A stretch of DNA of 64,000 bases from Echria macrotheca (taxonomy: Eukaryota > Ascomycota > Sordariomycetes > Sordariales > Schizotheciaceae). Below, one piece after another: positions 22,395 through 34,436 of this stretch (its first letter is position 1; each line of letters starts with the position of its first letter). The position numbers and the translations under genes are program-made. Location of the stretch: NCBI GenBank assembly GCA_030411725.1, contig MU839837.1, forward strand, positions 434,001-498,000, written 5' to 3'. Under the pieces are notes generated by a model. It made no database searches and had not been told where the DNA came from. It saw nothing but the letters and a program-made list of their open reading frames with translations.

Positions 22395-22966
22395 CCTGAC
22401 AGATAATCCCCGGGCTCCTAGAATGGGCCAAAAACGCCGAAGATGTACAGTTCTCGAGAATGTCGAACAAAGCGGTTGTGGAATTGCTTGGGCCACACAG
22501 TACTCGGGACGAAGCGCTGGTCGCGTCTGGGATGGGCGCGCAAGTGCCGAGAACGAACGCGTCGCTGATGGACTCGGTGCCCCACACCATTAAAAATGCA
22601 GCACCCCGCTAGGCAACTGTAGGCTAGGCTGGCGCCAGGGCACCTGACTTGAAGGATCCGCCGGCTTGGGAAGGAGCATTCCTCCGAAATTAGCGAGAAC
22701 CCCCGCTGCGGCACTGGCAGCCTGTCAGTGACAGCTGCTCAAGCCTTGTGGGGTCCAAAACGTCCGATCGATTGCATCAGACATCAAATTCTCGATGCAA
22801 CCTCGACAGCGACTTCCAAGCATTAAGATTCTAGAGTAAAAGCCGAGTGGACGATATACTGGTAGACGGGATATCTTGAACCAAATAAGCATTGTTCCAA
22901 CTATCCACCCACACCTATGGTCTAATCCTAGTCCCTTTTCCGCCGTCGACCGTCTTGTGTTTTGCA
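22395..22966. promoter_or_regulatory. Divergent promoter region SMC6 / ECD
   Basis: 572 bp separating the SMC6 and ECD start codons. The region has no recognisable coding content and no strong single motif. Confidence 0.5.
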
Positions 22967-24929
22967 ATGGAAAGCTCAAGTGAGCCTCGTCCCGGTGATG
23001 TCGATTTTGAGGGTTTTCGGATGAGGTTACCGGAGGATTCCGTCGAGTACATGATCTTCATTGTGGGAGACAAGTCCTTGGGCAAACTGGAGACGGTGCG
23101 GAGAGCTGCCATCGATAAGGCGAACGAATTGACCAAGGATTACATCTGGCAGCGTGATGCGTTCAACCTCGAGACCAAGATTCAGAATGGTATGCTTGTT
23201 TTATTCTGAGAATTTACGGAAGCCGGAATTTTATGGGAAACGGTCGCTAACACATGCGGCAGGTCTGTCGTATCTCCATGGCGTCACCAACTTTGGCGAC
23301 AATGTTGAGGATGAGTGGTTGATTGTCTACCTGCTTCGAGAGTTGAGCAAGTCCTTCCCCGAAATTTGGGTTCGGGTATTTGACAGCGATGGCGAGTTTC
23401 TTCTCATCGAAGCCGCAAAGGTCCTGCCCAAGTGGCTAAGCCCTGAGAACGACGAAAACAGAGTTTGGATACATAAAGGAGAACTGCGCATCATCCCTCT
23501 TCAGACCACAGACGCTACACAATCGAAAACCATATCCCTTGGCGATGCTCTCGGCATCATCTCTTCGCGTCCAGACACCCTCATACATTCAACCTTCATC
23601 GAGGCCGAAGCCTTTTACCGACTCGAGAAGTATCCCGCGCAAATCACCGAATCTCTCCACCACGCACTTGTGACGATACCACGAAAGTTGGCGTACATCC
23701 TCCACGTGAGACCTAAAGCAATCGCACCGGCTACCGAGGCGTTCTACCTCCGTGACCCGCTCTCTCTTCGACCACTGCTCTCACCCTCTGGAGTTCTGAC
23801 TTTCCCGCCCGACGACTTAGTTACCGTCAGTGTCCGATTCACGAGGGTGCTCTATGCGCAGCTCAAATCCCAGAACTTTGATCCTCCGCCTGCTTGGAGT
23901 GGCTTCCTGCGGTTTGCCGAATCCGAGGCTCTCTCAGGGGACGAAGAAGCCACCAGAAAGCTGGCACAGCTCGATCTGGGAATGAAAGTCACAACAGGGT
24001 TTGAGATTCTCGCCAGAAACGCCCATGAACACAATAACAGGGTAGCACGGGAAGTTGCCATTCTGTTGGAGGACCTCGAAGAAGACGGCGAGTCGGCGCT
24101 TCCGTCGGATGAGGAGATCAAGTCGTGGAAGGAGAGCAGCCGCGAGGACGACGACTCTTGGATGGACATTGACTACCGCGACTTCGAAAAAGAGCTCGAC
24201 GGGAAGAAGAGGGGTGGTGATAGAGGCGAGGGGGCATCAGCACCCGGATTCGGCAACGCCAACGCGCAAGCAGATCTGCAAAAGATCGTCTCAAGATTCG
24301 AGGCTTTCCTGAACGACGAGAATGCCGGTATCGATGGCGCCGAGCTGGACGAAATGGATGTGGATGATGATGATGATGACGACGACGAGGAAGAAGACCA
24401 GTCTAGCGAAGATGAGGACCGAGACGTCAGCTTCGACGAGGAGCAGTTTGCGAACATGATGAGGGATATGATGGGTCTTCCGGCGGCGAACCAAGGTGGG
24501 CGTCAAACTAATGATGAGAAGGAGGCACCTGCTGCGCGACACCGGAGGCAGGACAAGGATGCTACTACTACTACAGTCGAAAACCCTGGGGACAGGGAGG
24601 ACAATGAGAACGAAGAGATACGCAAGCTCATGAACCAGATGGAGTCGGAGCTCAGTGGACTAGGTGCTCTGCAGCTAGATCCCCCCCCTGCTGCCACGAG
24701 CAAGCCGGCCATCAAGGCTACTACTGCCGGTAAAAGTAGCTCCTCGGCCGCCGAAACCGGAGGGGGCGAGGATGATGGCGGAGAGGTCTCGATTGATTAT
24801 AATCTCGCCAAGAACATTCTGGAGAGTTTCAAGAGCCAGGGTGGGATGGCCGGGCCTGCAGGAAACCTTCTCAACCTGATGGGGATGACCTTGCCGCGGG
24901 ATGAAGGGGACTCGGATGAAGAAGAATGA
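22967..24929 (+). CDS. Ecdysoneless/SGT1-family protein
   Basis: Member of the SGT1/ecdysoneless (Pfam SGT1, not the HSP90 co-chaperone) family, linked in other organisms to transcription and pre-mRNA splicing (PRPF8/U5 snRNP). Two exons: 22967..23189 and 23263..24929; 629 aa. The N-terminal family region runs from DSVEYMIFIVGDKSLGKL through NLETKIQNGLSYLHGVTNFG and DEWLIVYLLRELSKSFPEIW. FDSDGEFLLIEAAKVLPKWL is the most conserved stretch. The C-terminal half is acidic and disordered, with a run of Asp/Glu (~440-470) and then the helix QFANMMRDMMGLP. I took the ATG at 22967 because it sits just ahead of the conserved region; the same frame is open a little further upstream. The function in fungi is poorly defined. 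Confidence 0.9.
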
Positions 24930-25183
24930 GAGAGAGGATTTGGATCTTTGATGGGGGCTGCTCTTTTCAAAACCTCGAAAATGCACTTCTAAAACCACCC
25001 TACAATACCTATCGTATGGATTATATTCTAGTGGCACAATGAATTTGATCTTAGGTGAGCCTACCTAATAACAAACCTCCCTAGGTAGGCCACTCTAACG
25101 CTTTCTATGGGGGTGCAAAAGGTGAAAAACCTACCGAGGCATAGATAGGCACAAAGTCTAACAAAGTCTATGTCCCAAAAGCG

Positions 25184-26452
25184 TCACGTATGGCTGCTAT
25201 TGGCTTCTGTTCTATCGACCTCCCCGTCATCCTCATGCTTCAACCTCTTCGCCGGCGACATCTCGCCGCTGGGTCGCTCGTGGGCACTCCGCTTCGGATC
25301 GTCCGGGACCTCGCCGAGCTTGACGAGCACTTCATTCAGCCTCTTCCTCGCCTCGAGCTCGCGCCTGCTGCTGTCGACCCTCGGCCGGTAGAACTGCCTG
25401 ACGATGCGCACGAGGGCGTGGTACATCTCGTACAGCAGCAGCCGGATCCCGCCCGCCTCGGGGTCGCATATCACGTCCCTGCTTAATCGCAAGCCTCCTC
25501 CTCCCATCCCGGCTACCACCTGTACCGTCCCTGCAACGACGGGTCCCCCGTTGAAGCCCTCCAGGAATGCGTCCGACGGCCCGTCGCTGAAGATAGTCCC
25601 GATCAGGGGGTCGCCAAAGAGACAGTTACTCCAGTCCTGGAGCCCTGTCACCACCAACCTCCCCTGGGTATCATCGTTTCCACCTAACTGGGTATCATCG
25701 TCGTCGTCGCCGTCCGTCCGCGCGTCATCAACCAGGACATTCCCATCCTCGGCCCCGTCCACAACCACCAGCCTAGGTATCGTCACCCGGTCCAGTATGT
25801 ACCGCAACCGGCGAAACGTCCTCCTGACGCCCACATACGGCATCGTCACGGCCATGTCCTCGCCGTCTCGCAATACCCCCTCGAGCAGGAGATGAAACGC
25901 TGCTGACCACGATTCCACCTCTCCACCTCCTCCTGTCCGTGAATCGTCCGGAGGCACAACGGCCGCGACGCCCCCGAACCGTCCCGTCGGCGAGACCACA
26001 CCGGCCAGTCGCCGCGTAAGTGTCCCGACTTGTCGGTCTATCCTCCCCCGCTCACCCGGGTCAACCGGTATCCTGCTCATGGCCAGCGGTGCGCCGCGCG
26101 CGGGACGGAGGAAGAGACATGGCGTCTCGAGCGGGTTGGACAGTTCCAGAGATGTCTTGATCAGCTCGGGGATGGGTAGGCCACCGCCGCCGCTCTGGGT
26201 TTGGAGGAACCGCAGCGCTGCTGCTTCTGATTCGATCAGGGACCGCTCGAAGCGGAGCAGGCCGAGGCTTGGGGGAGGGGGAAGGACGAGTTGGAGGGTG
26301 CGGTTGTCGTCGGAGAGGGAGAGGGAATATGTTCGTTGCAGGCGGAGGGACGGCGATGGGCTGCCTTGGATGGATGTGATCTTTATACTGTTGTCGTTGT
26401 TGTCGGGGTAGAGGGCCACTTGGACTGCGGCGATTGGGGGGGTGCGGCACAT
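25184..26452 (-). CDS. Aminoglycoside-phosphotransferase (APH)-fold protein, possibly catalytically altered
   Basis: Single exon, 422 aa, resembling the phosphotransferase enzyme family found in many fungal paralogues; substrate unknown. Visible features: an N-lobe strand region with RFERSLIESEAAALRFLQ (helix C-like, ~68-85), IPELIKTSLEL, then ETPCLFLRPARGAPL as hinge. After the C-lobe helix SWSAAFHLLLEGVL comes LVVVDGAEDGNVLVDD (~228-243), where APH enzymes normally have LxHGDxxxxNxLVD. An acidic insertion follows, then GLQDWSNCLFGDP (~270-281), which keeps the Mg-binding Asp of the DFG-like motif. The His-Gly-Asp catalytic triplet is not present in its usual spacing, while Asn237 is. The C-terminus is a basic/acidic tail with PAKRLKHEDD. 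I took the ATG at 26452; upstream the frame is open but has no ATG and is His/Gln/Pro low complexity. Confidence 0.75.
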   Translation of the reverse strand: MCRTPPIAAVQVALYPDNNDNSIKITSIQGSPSPSLRLQRTYSLSLSDDNRTLQLVLPPPPSLGLLRFERSLIESEAAALRFLQTQSGGGGLPIPELIKTSLELSNPLETPCLFLRPARGAPLAMSRIPVDPGERGRIDRQVGTLTRRLAGVVSPTGRFGGVAAVVPPDDSRTGGGGEVESWSAAFHLLLEGVLRDGEDMAVTMPYVGVRRTFRRLRYILDRVTIPRLVVVDGAEDGNVLVDDARTDGDDDDDTQLGGNDDTQGRLVVTGLQDWSNCLFGDPLIGTIFSDGPSDAFLEGFNGGPVVAGTVQVVAGMGGGGLRLSRDVICDPEAGGIRLLLYEMYHALVRIVRQFYRPRVDSSRRELEARKRLNEVLVKLGEVPDDPKRSAHERPSGEMSPAKRLKHEDDGEVDRTEANSSHT

Positions 26453-29400
26453 GGCCGGAGGTGGGGGAGTTGGACCGGTGGTGGTGGATGGGATTTCCAA
26501 GATTTCTAGGTCGGACGAGGGAAGGGAATGGAAGGGGGGATGGAAGGATGGAAGGGTCGTTCTCGTTCTTTGGTGTGGGAGGTGGTTTGTGTATGTGTGA
26601 TGTTTGACACGATGGTGGACGGGTGCAACGGGAGCTAGAGAGAGATCTGGGTTCGGTGACTCCGGATCGTGGGTTTGTTGTTGTTGGTGGTGGTGTAGTA
26701 CTGGACGGATGAAGGAAGGGGGGTGGTTCTGTTCCTCTTTTATATATTCTTCCCTGCCCCTTACTTTCAAAACACAACGGTTAATGTGTCTTGGAGCATG
26801 CTAGGAGAAATACCCTGCGAGTTTGTATGTGGTGGATATAAAGATGTAGCTGACTGGCTAGCGAGAGAATTGCAGAGAGATGGAAGAGAAGCAAGTCATG
26901 GGTGTGGATGGACGGGGCGGGATGGCAGCAAAACTACTTTAACGTTTTTTTCCTTTCTTTCTTTTCACCTTGTGATGAATCCATTGTATATATGTATGTA
27001 TATATACCTGGTATAATACCTAGCGCGTGATGTAGTTAGCCTCCCGCCGGCATGGGTCTGATGGGATGGTTCGGTGGTGGCTTGCTAGCTGCTGGTGGTG
27101 GTGGGAACAAGACAAGGGGTGTGGGTTGGTGTGTAGGTGGGTGTGGGTAAGGTACTCGAGTAGACTCCGCCCGGGGGAAAATGCCCGTGTCTAGACTCCA
27201 GGCGAGAAAAAGCCCAGCAGAAACAGGCCCGCTTGATGGCGTCTGACAGGTCACCATCATCCAGGGGACTTACCTAGTGCTTAATGCCCCGCAAGGCGTG
27301 TCTGACTTGGCTTTTTTTTCTGGTCTTCCCTTGTCTGTCTCCTCAAACCGAGTAGCGGTTAAGAGGTACGGCGCGGAGTACCTCGCTAGCTATACCTTGA
27401 CCCGGTTTGCTCGGTTTCGGGTCTAGTGGTGGGCCGTTCCCGATTGCGACAAGAGTAGCGAGTCTCCAGTCCTCGGAACCGGGGTTTGTTTCTTGGTAAT
27501 AATAAAAAAGAAGGTTCCATGTTGTTTTAGAGCATAACAGGCGGGTTTTATGGGAAAGGAGTTTTAAGGGTGCCTGTGGATTGGGGAACTTGGGGGAGGG
27601 GAGGGGGGTCGACTTGTGAGGGGTACAGGAAGGTACAATCCAGCACCGAATGACCCGGGGAAATGGGAAGGATTTTCTCGATACCTTTTACCAGACAGCC
27701 CCGGGGATGTAAATCTACTTTGGGAAAGTATCTCGTGCCTTGTTTTTTGCCGTCCAAGACTTTTCTTTTCTGTTCTTACCTCACACACATAATAGTTTTC
27801 GTGAACTTGTCGAGATATTCCATATCATCTGCACAAATACCTAGACGAAACAAGGTGGCTTGCAACAGCCGAGACCCAGCAGTAACTAGCGACTTATTTA
27901 GAGTAGCCCGCCGGAGGCTGAAAGCTCGGTTCGGTTGGCGTGATGGGCGGCCCGAGGGGTGGTGGAAACAATGGCTGCGTTGCACTCGTTAGTGGGAAGA
28001 AAACGGTCATCTACCCACAGACTGGCTGGAACATCGTTGGCGTGAATACTGGGTAAGTTACGCTTTAGCTTGGGGCTGGAGTCCCCTTTGTCGGACTATT
28101 TTTACCCCAGGGTCTGCTTGGGGTTGGACGGAGCAGAGACGCATGCGGTAAACCCAAGCGGCAGTAACCACGGGAAAGCATCTGATTTATTAGTTAGCGT
28201 CTGTGGTTGTGAGCTTTCTCCAAGGGAAGCATGGACCCATCGTTACACAGAGATATCGCATAGTGGCGTCTATCTCGAACTTCCTCTTGGTTTTTTACCC
28301 TTCCCGCCTCTTTACTTGTCCTCCTCCCAGGCAAGAGACGATCACTTGGCTTCCTTTTCCACGAATGGCGTGGGGTTTGTAGCGAGGAGGAAGAAGCCCC
28401 TCCGCCCCCGATCGTAACGAGATCCCTGCTGCCAAAACACGGGAATCCGCCATGCAGAATCCAAAATCTGCCATGTTTGCGACCCGGCAAAGGAAAAAAG
28501 AGAGAGAATGGGGAGAAATGCCAGGCGAGACCCGCTTGGTGGATGCAGGGACTCCCCCATTATTACTCATGTTTACATGTCCTCCGCAAAAGAGAAGGTG
28601 GAAGCGAGCACGTCTTTGTCGTCTGTCCCGGCCACGGCCCTCTGCTGACCGCTTGGCCGCCGCCATTGCCAGTGTAACGCAGGAACGAAGACCTGAGTCG
28701 AGGTTAACTGACAATGATATGATCCAGATATCCCTACCACGAAGAAATAACCAAGCGTCTACTAATTCGACCGGGGGTGGGCATTGCCGCATCGAGTGCC
28801 CGGGCTCTTTCAAATTTGCGTACCCAGCGGGGGTTGAAGGACGTTGACCGCCCACCCGCTCCGAAGCCGTGCATGCAAAAGGTCCCCGAGTCTTCTGGGC
28901 ATCGCATACCCCCAAGATAAATCAGGAAGGTGACGTGTGGTTGATGGGACGGCGGCAATACGCCATGCAGCCTCTGGATAGAGTATTTCCGGCTTTCCCT
29001 TTAGACTTCTTTCTACATGTACACATGTCGTCGTTGTTTGGATATCGCGAGAGAGAGACAGACAGGCGCCTCGACAAGCGAGCCGGAAATTCTTGATTGG
29101 TTGCTTTTAAGCGAGAGTCGCAGCGGATTCACAAAGATCGCCTGGAACTGTCTCCACGTGGAGGACGACAGGACGTCACCCCGTCCTGTCAAGGTCGCCA
29201 AGTTCATAGAGCTCTGGGTCCAAAAGCAAAAGCTGGGAAACGGAAAATATCAAGATGCAAACATGCAGACGCAGTAGCATCAGACGGGATCCAATTACTG
29301 CCGACGGCAAAGCGTCGGGGTCCCCCCCGATGTCGAGTCCATGCGATCCCTGGAAAGTCGACAATACCTCACAGAAACAGTCGCCGATGGCGCGGCTATG

Positions 29401-29692
29401 TAATGTCGTCCGGACCACCCAACATAGTAAATCCCGGAGGCTGTCCCGCCTCGCTGGAACGTACCTCTGTATCACCTGCCCGCAATTGGTGCACTCGTCA
29501 AAATTGTCTGGAATAGGGCTTAGTGCCACCCTCCTCCAGAAACAAGGCCCCTGCAGGTGCATCGACTCTCGCTCGGTCCTGGACGAACAGCATTGCGGCT
29601 TCTGCATGTCTCCTGTCCGCTGCCATCGACGTTTCATGCAATTCGCAATCCCATAAACAAAGCTCGCTAGAATCGGCCGAGTTAGGATAGGT
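26453..29692. other. 3.2 kb spacer without a recognisable gene
   Basis: Lies between the APH-fold gene start and the TAN1 stop. Frames up to about 200 codons (for example 28295-28915 and 29176-29742, minus) have no family resemblance. There are short simple tracts (pyrimidine run near 26945, TATG/TATA run near 26990). No repeat termini, tRNA or transposon domain recognised. The left few hundred bases should hold the promoter of the APH-fold gene. Confidence 0.5.
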
Positions 29693-30945
29693 CTAATCCT
29701 CAGAATCCTTGGCATCCTTGGATGGCCTCGCAGATGGGCCATATATCTCGGTCAAGTTATATCTCTTAAGATCCTCCCAGTCGCTCCCCACGACGCTCAT
29801 GCCGCACACCGTCTATCAGACCGTCAGCCGCCTCCTCGTTAGCGTCACTGCGTGAAGCCTACCTGGTAGATGTCGATCAGGATGACTTGATCTGGCGTCT
29901 TGAGGTTGACCTTGTGGAGCTCCTGGTCTACAAGGGCCGCCGTCTGCTGGATCACCCAGTCCCTCTTTAGGGTGCTGTGGTTGCGAATCGTTGGCCGGAT
30001 TGCAAACTGCATGGTTTCTGGTTATTATCTCGGTTCATTCAGCAGCTAACAGGGGGCTCACTGTTGAGGGTTGGAACTCGCGTTCTTTCGCATCTTGCCG
30101 TCCGACGGGCTCCACCGGGTCGCTCGTGGTTGACTTTGTGACCTTGTCATCCATATTTGCCGCCGGTTCCGCACCAGTTATCTTGAAGTACGGAGCGAGC
30201 GCCTTCCTCGCAACCTCGAGCAGGCCGGACTCGCTTGCCTTGCCCATAACCGTCACGGGCGTGAGGCGGTTGACATAACGGCACTTGAGCTGCGAAGGGT
30301 CTGTCGAATTCTTGGCGTCGGCACATATACGCCTCACGAACTCGATCGGCTCGATTGGTTCCCGGGTTTTGAAGAAGAGCAGACAGTCCACGTTCATCTT
30401 CATCGGCGTGAAGAGGCGGTTTCCGTCCTTGTTCTTCTCCTTCGCTTTCAGAGCAGCGACTTCCCTCTGGACCGCAGCCTCGATGTCGTCACCGTCACTC
30501 TCGTCCGACCCGGGATCTGCCTCATCCTTGATACCGTAGAGTTTCTGGGCATACTAGACCGTTGTTAACCACCACCCAGCATGCACCGGGTAAAAACACG
30601 GACGCGACAGGCCGTGTTGAAGGTGGGGGGCACACACCTCAGAGAATAGGAGGCTGATCTCTCGTGAGGCTCTGTCTTCCTTGTGCCGAGCACACGTTAC
30701 CCAGATTCCCTTGTCACCTGGCCGGAGGGAGTCCAGTTGCTTGGCTTGGTGTTGTGGTGTTTTCCACTTGCCAGCGTTTCCTGTCTTCCGATAGTTAGCC
30801 CGTCGCTCGACCAGAGACTGCGCTCGACCGAGCCGAGTCCCAAGCATGCGTCATGGGGATGCAACTGGCGTACCTTTTTCTTCTTCCCACCACTCTGCTG
30901 TGCGGCACCAGTCGGCGCGTCTTTTCTCTTTCCGCCTCCCGTCAT
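29693..30945 (-). CDS. TAN1: tRNA acetyltransferase-complex protein TAN1 (THUMP domain)
   Basis: Tan1 (THUMPD1 in animals) binds tRNA through its THUMP domain and acts with the Kre33/NAT10 acetyltransferase to form ac4C12 in tRNA-Ser and tRNA-Leu. Five exons: 30945..30874, 30784..30638, 30553..30062, 30006..29863, 29812..29693; 324 aa. The lysine-rich start (MTGGGKRKDAPTG...GGKKKK) is followed by GKWKTPQHQ and GIWVTCARHKEDRASREISL, the typical N-terminal fold. The THUMP domain includes CRYVNRLTPVTVMGKASESG and then FAIRPTIRNHSTLKRDWVIQ. The C-terminus is TVCGMSVVGSDWEDLKRYNL. Exon 2 uses an AAG acceptor, 11 nt after a CTAAC branch motif, which is the only choice that keeps the frame. All phases are zero. 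Confidence 0.93.
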
Positions 30946-31355
30946 AGTATTTCACCTTGTTGGTATTGGGCAAACCGATACTGACGGTTTAAGATTGTAG
31001 TGGTCACGATTTGTCAGGTTGTCACTTGAGATTAGAGATATTGGGGTGGAACTGAGTTTTGAGAGACGCTAAAGTCGACCTGCTGTGGAGGTCTATTTTC
31101 AGGCGATCACGTGCACTAACTGCCCCTAATTGCCCTAGGGCGTCACCGCAACAGCTGCACAGCAGAACACTTCAAAAATGAAACGGTAATCTGCTGTGGT
31201 ATATTTCGGTACTCAAGAATTACTGTTCTGGGTACCGTATCATTAGGATATCGACAAACAATCTTGGCTGTCGGTTTCTCGTCCTTGAAAGGAAGCTATC
31301 GATCACCTAGCTCGAGAACAACAACTCATTCGCGCCTTCCCCGTGTCCACGCACT
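30946..31355. other. Spacer: TAN1 promoter and PDC 3' region
   Basis: 410 bp between two genes transcribed leftwards. No coding signal. It contains a GATCACGTGC block near 31098, an E-box-like palindrome (CACGTG) upstream of TAN1. Confidence 0.5.
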
Positions 31356-33181
31356 CTACTCTGTTCTCGCATTTGTCTTTGCCGACACCTCAGCCGTGAC
31401 TTTCAATGCTCTCGGGGCATCTTCCTTGGGCATCCACAACTCGACAAACTGCAGGCCCTTTGACTTGTTGAACTGCTCGTCCTTCAGCAGCTTCTCCAGT
31501 TCCGGCTTCGTCTTGATGATGAATTTTCTGGCGTCCTTTTCAGTGGCTCCGAATACGAACGGAACTTGGGTGTAGTCCCATCTCTGGATGTCGTTGTACT
31601 CGGCCTTCATACCATGGATGAACCGCTCGATGGTGAAGCCCTCGTTGTAGATGAGGAATCTGTCGGTTGACATTAGCCACAGTTACCTCCCGTTCTCACA
31701 AGATACCCACATGGTGACGTTCAGCTTGCGCCGCAGCATGGTCGACACCTCCTGCGCCGTAAGCTGGAAGGAACCGTCTCCCACGAAGAGAATCGTTCTT
31801 CGGTCCATGCCCATATCTTTGGCACCCAGAGCTGCGCCCTGCGCCGCACCGACCGACCAGCCGATACTCCCCCATAGAATTTGCGTGATGCCCGTGACGC
31901 CGGCAGGAAACTTGGTCTCCCAGATGCCAAAGTTTGATGTACCCGTCTCTGTCACCACGAGATCGCCCTCTTGCAAGTACTCGCCGATCCGTGGCCAGAA
32001 CCAAGCCTGGGTTATGGTCTCGCTATCCTCATAATTCTTGGCAACCTCGTTCTTAACGACGGGTGCCTTGGGCGGCGAGAGCTTGCTGACATCGACGCGC
32101 TCCGTCACCTTGCGCAGTACGCCGCGCATCGTGACACCTGGATACTCGGAGTATCTCACCACAGTGTGGGTGCTGTGGAAGTCGATGGTGTTGAGTTGCG
32201 ATGTGCGATACGAAAAGCCGCTGGTGTTGAAGTCACTCTTCATTGAGCCGATGCTCAGCACCAGATCGGCTCCTTCGACTCGCTCCGCCACCTCGGGCTG
32301 TGATCCGCTCCCGGCATACACGCCGCCGTAGCACGGCCGAGTCTCATTAAACGCGCCCTTGCCCATGGGGGTCACAAATACAGGCAATTTTGTCTTGTCA
32401 ATCAAATCCTCCACCTCACCGAGCACACGGTGGCGGATAGCACATGCGTCAACCAGAACAACGGGGTTCTTGGCAGCATGGAGATACTTGAGCACAACGT
32501 CGACGACGTAGTCTTCTCGCTCAGGATCGTTCTGCGGCTCGGACAGGTCGATCTCCTTGGACAGCCGCTCGCCTTCGACCTTCTTCTCCACCATGTCAGT
32601 TGGCAGCATGATGTAGACGGGTCGACTCCGGATCCAGCATTCCCTCAGCGCATGGTCGATCTGGTCGGCAATTTCGACTGGGTTATTGAGCTTCGCCACC
32701 TCGCACGCAACCTGCGCGCCCATATTGGCGAAGACATTGAAGTCACCATTGCCGAGCGTGTGGTGCAAGAGCATGCCGTTTCGCTGCGAAATGGTTGACG
32801 GGCATCCTACGATATGGACGACCGGGACATGCTCAGAGTAGGCGCCGGCCACACCGTTGATGGCCGAGAGCTCTCCGACACCGAAAGTGGTGAGGAGTGC
32901 AGAGATGCCAGTTGCGCGGGCATGTCCATCAGCAGCGTAAGCTACGGCAGTGAGTTTTAGTTGTCAGAAAGGCAGCACCCGGGGAACATACCGGCATTGA
33001 GCTCGTTGACACTGCCGACCCACTGCAAACCAGCTTTAGGAATGTAATCGAGGGCCACCAGATTGAAATCACCAGGAAGGCCATGGATCGAGCGGATGCC
33101 GAGCTGGTGTAATCTCTTGAAGAGATACTCGGCAACCGTCACCGGCTTGCTCAGGTTCTGGGTTCGGAGATCGGTCGTCAT
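31356..33181 (-). CDS. PDC: Pyruvate decarboxylase
   Basis: Thiamine-diphosphate enzyme converting pyruvate to acetaldehyde and CO2 in the cytosol; the Neurospora orthologue (cfp) also forms the abundant 59-kDa cytoplasmic filaments. Three exons: 33181..32992, 32941..31711, 31659..31356; 574 aa. The N-terminal Pyr domain holds the catalytic Glu60 in SVNELNAAYAADGHAR and the HH pair in LLHHTLGNGDF. The C-terminal PP domain has the TPP motif GDGSFQLTAQEVSTMLRRKL followed by IFLIYNEGFTIERF. The second intron uses the donor GTGGGT, so that AT|A TTC gives NVTIFLIYN; a donor 3 nt downstream breaks the frame. Full length compared with the family. A TATA-like element lies about 80 nt upstream, in keeping with a highly expressed gene. 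Confidence 0.97.
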
Positions 33182-33812
33182 TTTCGAAAGTAGGTTGATG
33201 TCGGTTTTGGAGAGAACAATACCAAAGACACTTGACGAACAAAGGCGCCGAGTCTCAAGTCAATAAATAGTTGCCGAGAAGTCAGGAAGCTACGATCCGA
33301 TGAAGAAGATTACCGCCGCATCTCATTTTTTCAAAAAGGGCCGTCTCCTCCGTCATGGTCAGTCATTTTCACCTGTATTGCGTCTAGACTCGAGAGACAT
33401 GACATCGAGCCGCTGCACACACGCGTGTTTTCCGAACTCAAGAGCGAACGAGCGAGTGGAGCCCTGGCCTGATGCCGTGGTGATGTAATTGATCGATGCA
33501 GTCCGGATGTTTGCGGGCCTTGCGGCCCGACTCACTCAGCACCTGCATATCGTTCGATTATCAGGTCGTCTATGCCATGTTTAACTCGTATCTACAGTGC
33601 CTTCCCGATGTCGCCTTTACCTGGTATGCAACGCCGCGCTATCTCCGCCGGGCTGAGAGGAGAGTATCACCTGATTCCCCAAAAATCCCCTGCCCCTGGG
33701 CCCTAATCCTAAGGGGTCCCCCAATCACTATGCAAATATTTACAAAATCTAGTATACAATGCGGCTCTTACATGTAGATCGTACAGCCAGACGGCTACCG
33801 CCGTCTGGCCTT
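33182..33812. other. Spacer: PDC promoter and ERV1 3' region
   Basis: 631 bp between two leftward genes. No gene-like frame. The PDC promoter side carries a TATA-like element (separate entry). The remainder has no recognised feature. Confidence 0.5.
33261..33270 (-). promoter_or_regulatory. TATA-like element of the PDC promoter
   Basis: On the minus strand the sequence is CTATTTATTG, 80-89 nt upstream of the PDC ATG. It is followed by a pyrimidine/A-rich leader ending CCTACTTTCGAAA ATG. Position and leader suit a strong fungal promoter; the assignment is inferred. Confidence 0.4.
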
Positions 33813-34436
33813 CTAGTCGCAGCGACCATCCCTCCAACCGTCCTTCCACCTCTCTTCCCAGAACCTGCAGTCAAAGGTAGGCTTGCCCAGTTTTCGATTT
33901 ACCGCGTTGTGCGCCTCGCACAGCCAGTTCCCGAACTCGTTGCGGCTGCCCGCCTTGATCTTTTCTTTCTCAATGTATTTTTGGAAGTCCTCGGCGCATA
34001 CCCAGCACGGGTACAGCTTCGCAAAAAGCTTCATAAAATTCGTCACGTCCGATTGCTCAGTAGGAGTCGGGTTGGTCGGGTAGGTCGCTGCGATCGAGTG
34101 TAGCAGCGTCCACGAGCTGCGGCCTAGCTGTTCGACGTCGGGCGGGCAGTCTTTCCGTGATACCGGGACGGAAGAGGAGGCTTGCGTCTTGAGGGTGGAT
34201 TTTGTCTGTGATGCCCATGCGGAAAAGGCGGCGCCAGATGTACAGGAACGGCAGCTGAGAGGCTACGCATTAGTTTGCGAACGACTGTGAGTAGAAGTTC
34301 ATGGACTATACGGCTTTCCGTCCTTCCCGAGCACGACGCCCTTGGGATACTTTTTTGGTGGCTCGCCGTCTGCGACCGTCGCCACGCCGTCGTTGCTTGA
34401 CGCCGCGTTCTTGTCTGTGTCTGTCTCGACTGCCAT
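33813..34436 (-). CDS. ERV1: FAD-linked sulfhydryl oxidase ERV1
   Basis: Sulfhydryl oxidase of the mitochondrial intermembrane space that reoxidises Mia40 and passes electrons to cytochrome c. Two exons: 34436..34312 and 34254..33813 around a 57-nt intron; 188 aa. The N-terminal shuttle disulfide is C43-x-x-C46 (KPCRSCTS), rebuilt across the splice junction. A Ser/Pro/Lys linker leads to the FAD-binding helical domain, which begins LGRSSWTLLHSIAATYP. The catalytic pair is C125-x-x-C128 in YPCWVCAEDF. The structural region EFGNWLCEAHNAVNRKLGKP ends with FDCRFWEERW. All catalytic cysteines are present. The gene is head to head with HEM4 across 338 bp; yeast Erv1 mutants are known to affect haem and Fe-S metabolism, so shared control is plausible. 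Confidence 0.95.

Noticed and set aside
26453..26770. 106-residue N-terminal extension of the APH-fold frame
   Set aside because: No ATG in it, and the His/Gln/Pro-rich composition looks like leader sequence.
29176..29742. 188-codon minus-strand frame near TAN1
   Set aside because: Overlaps the TAN1 3' end in another frame and has no recognisable motif.
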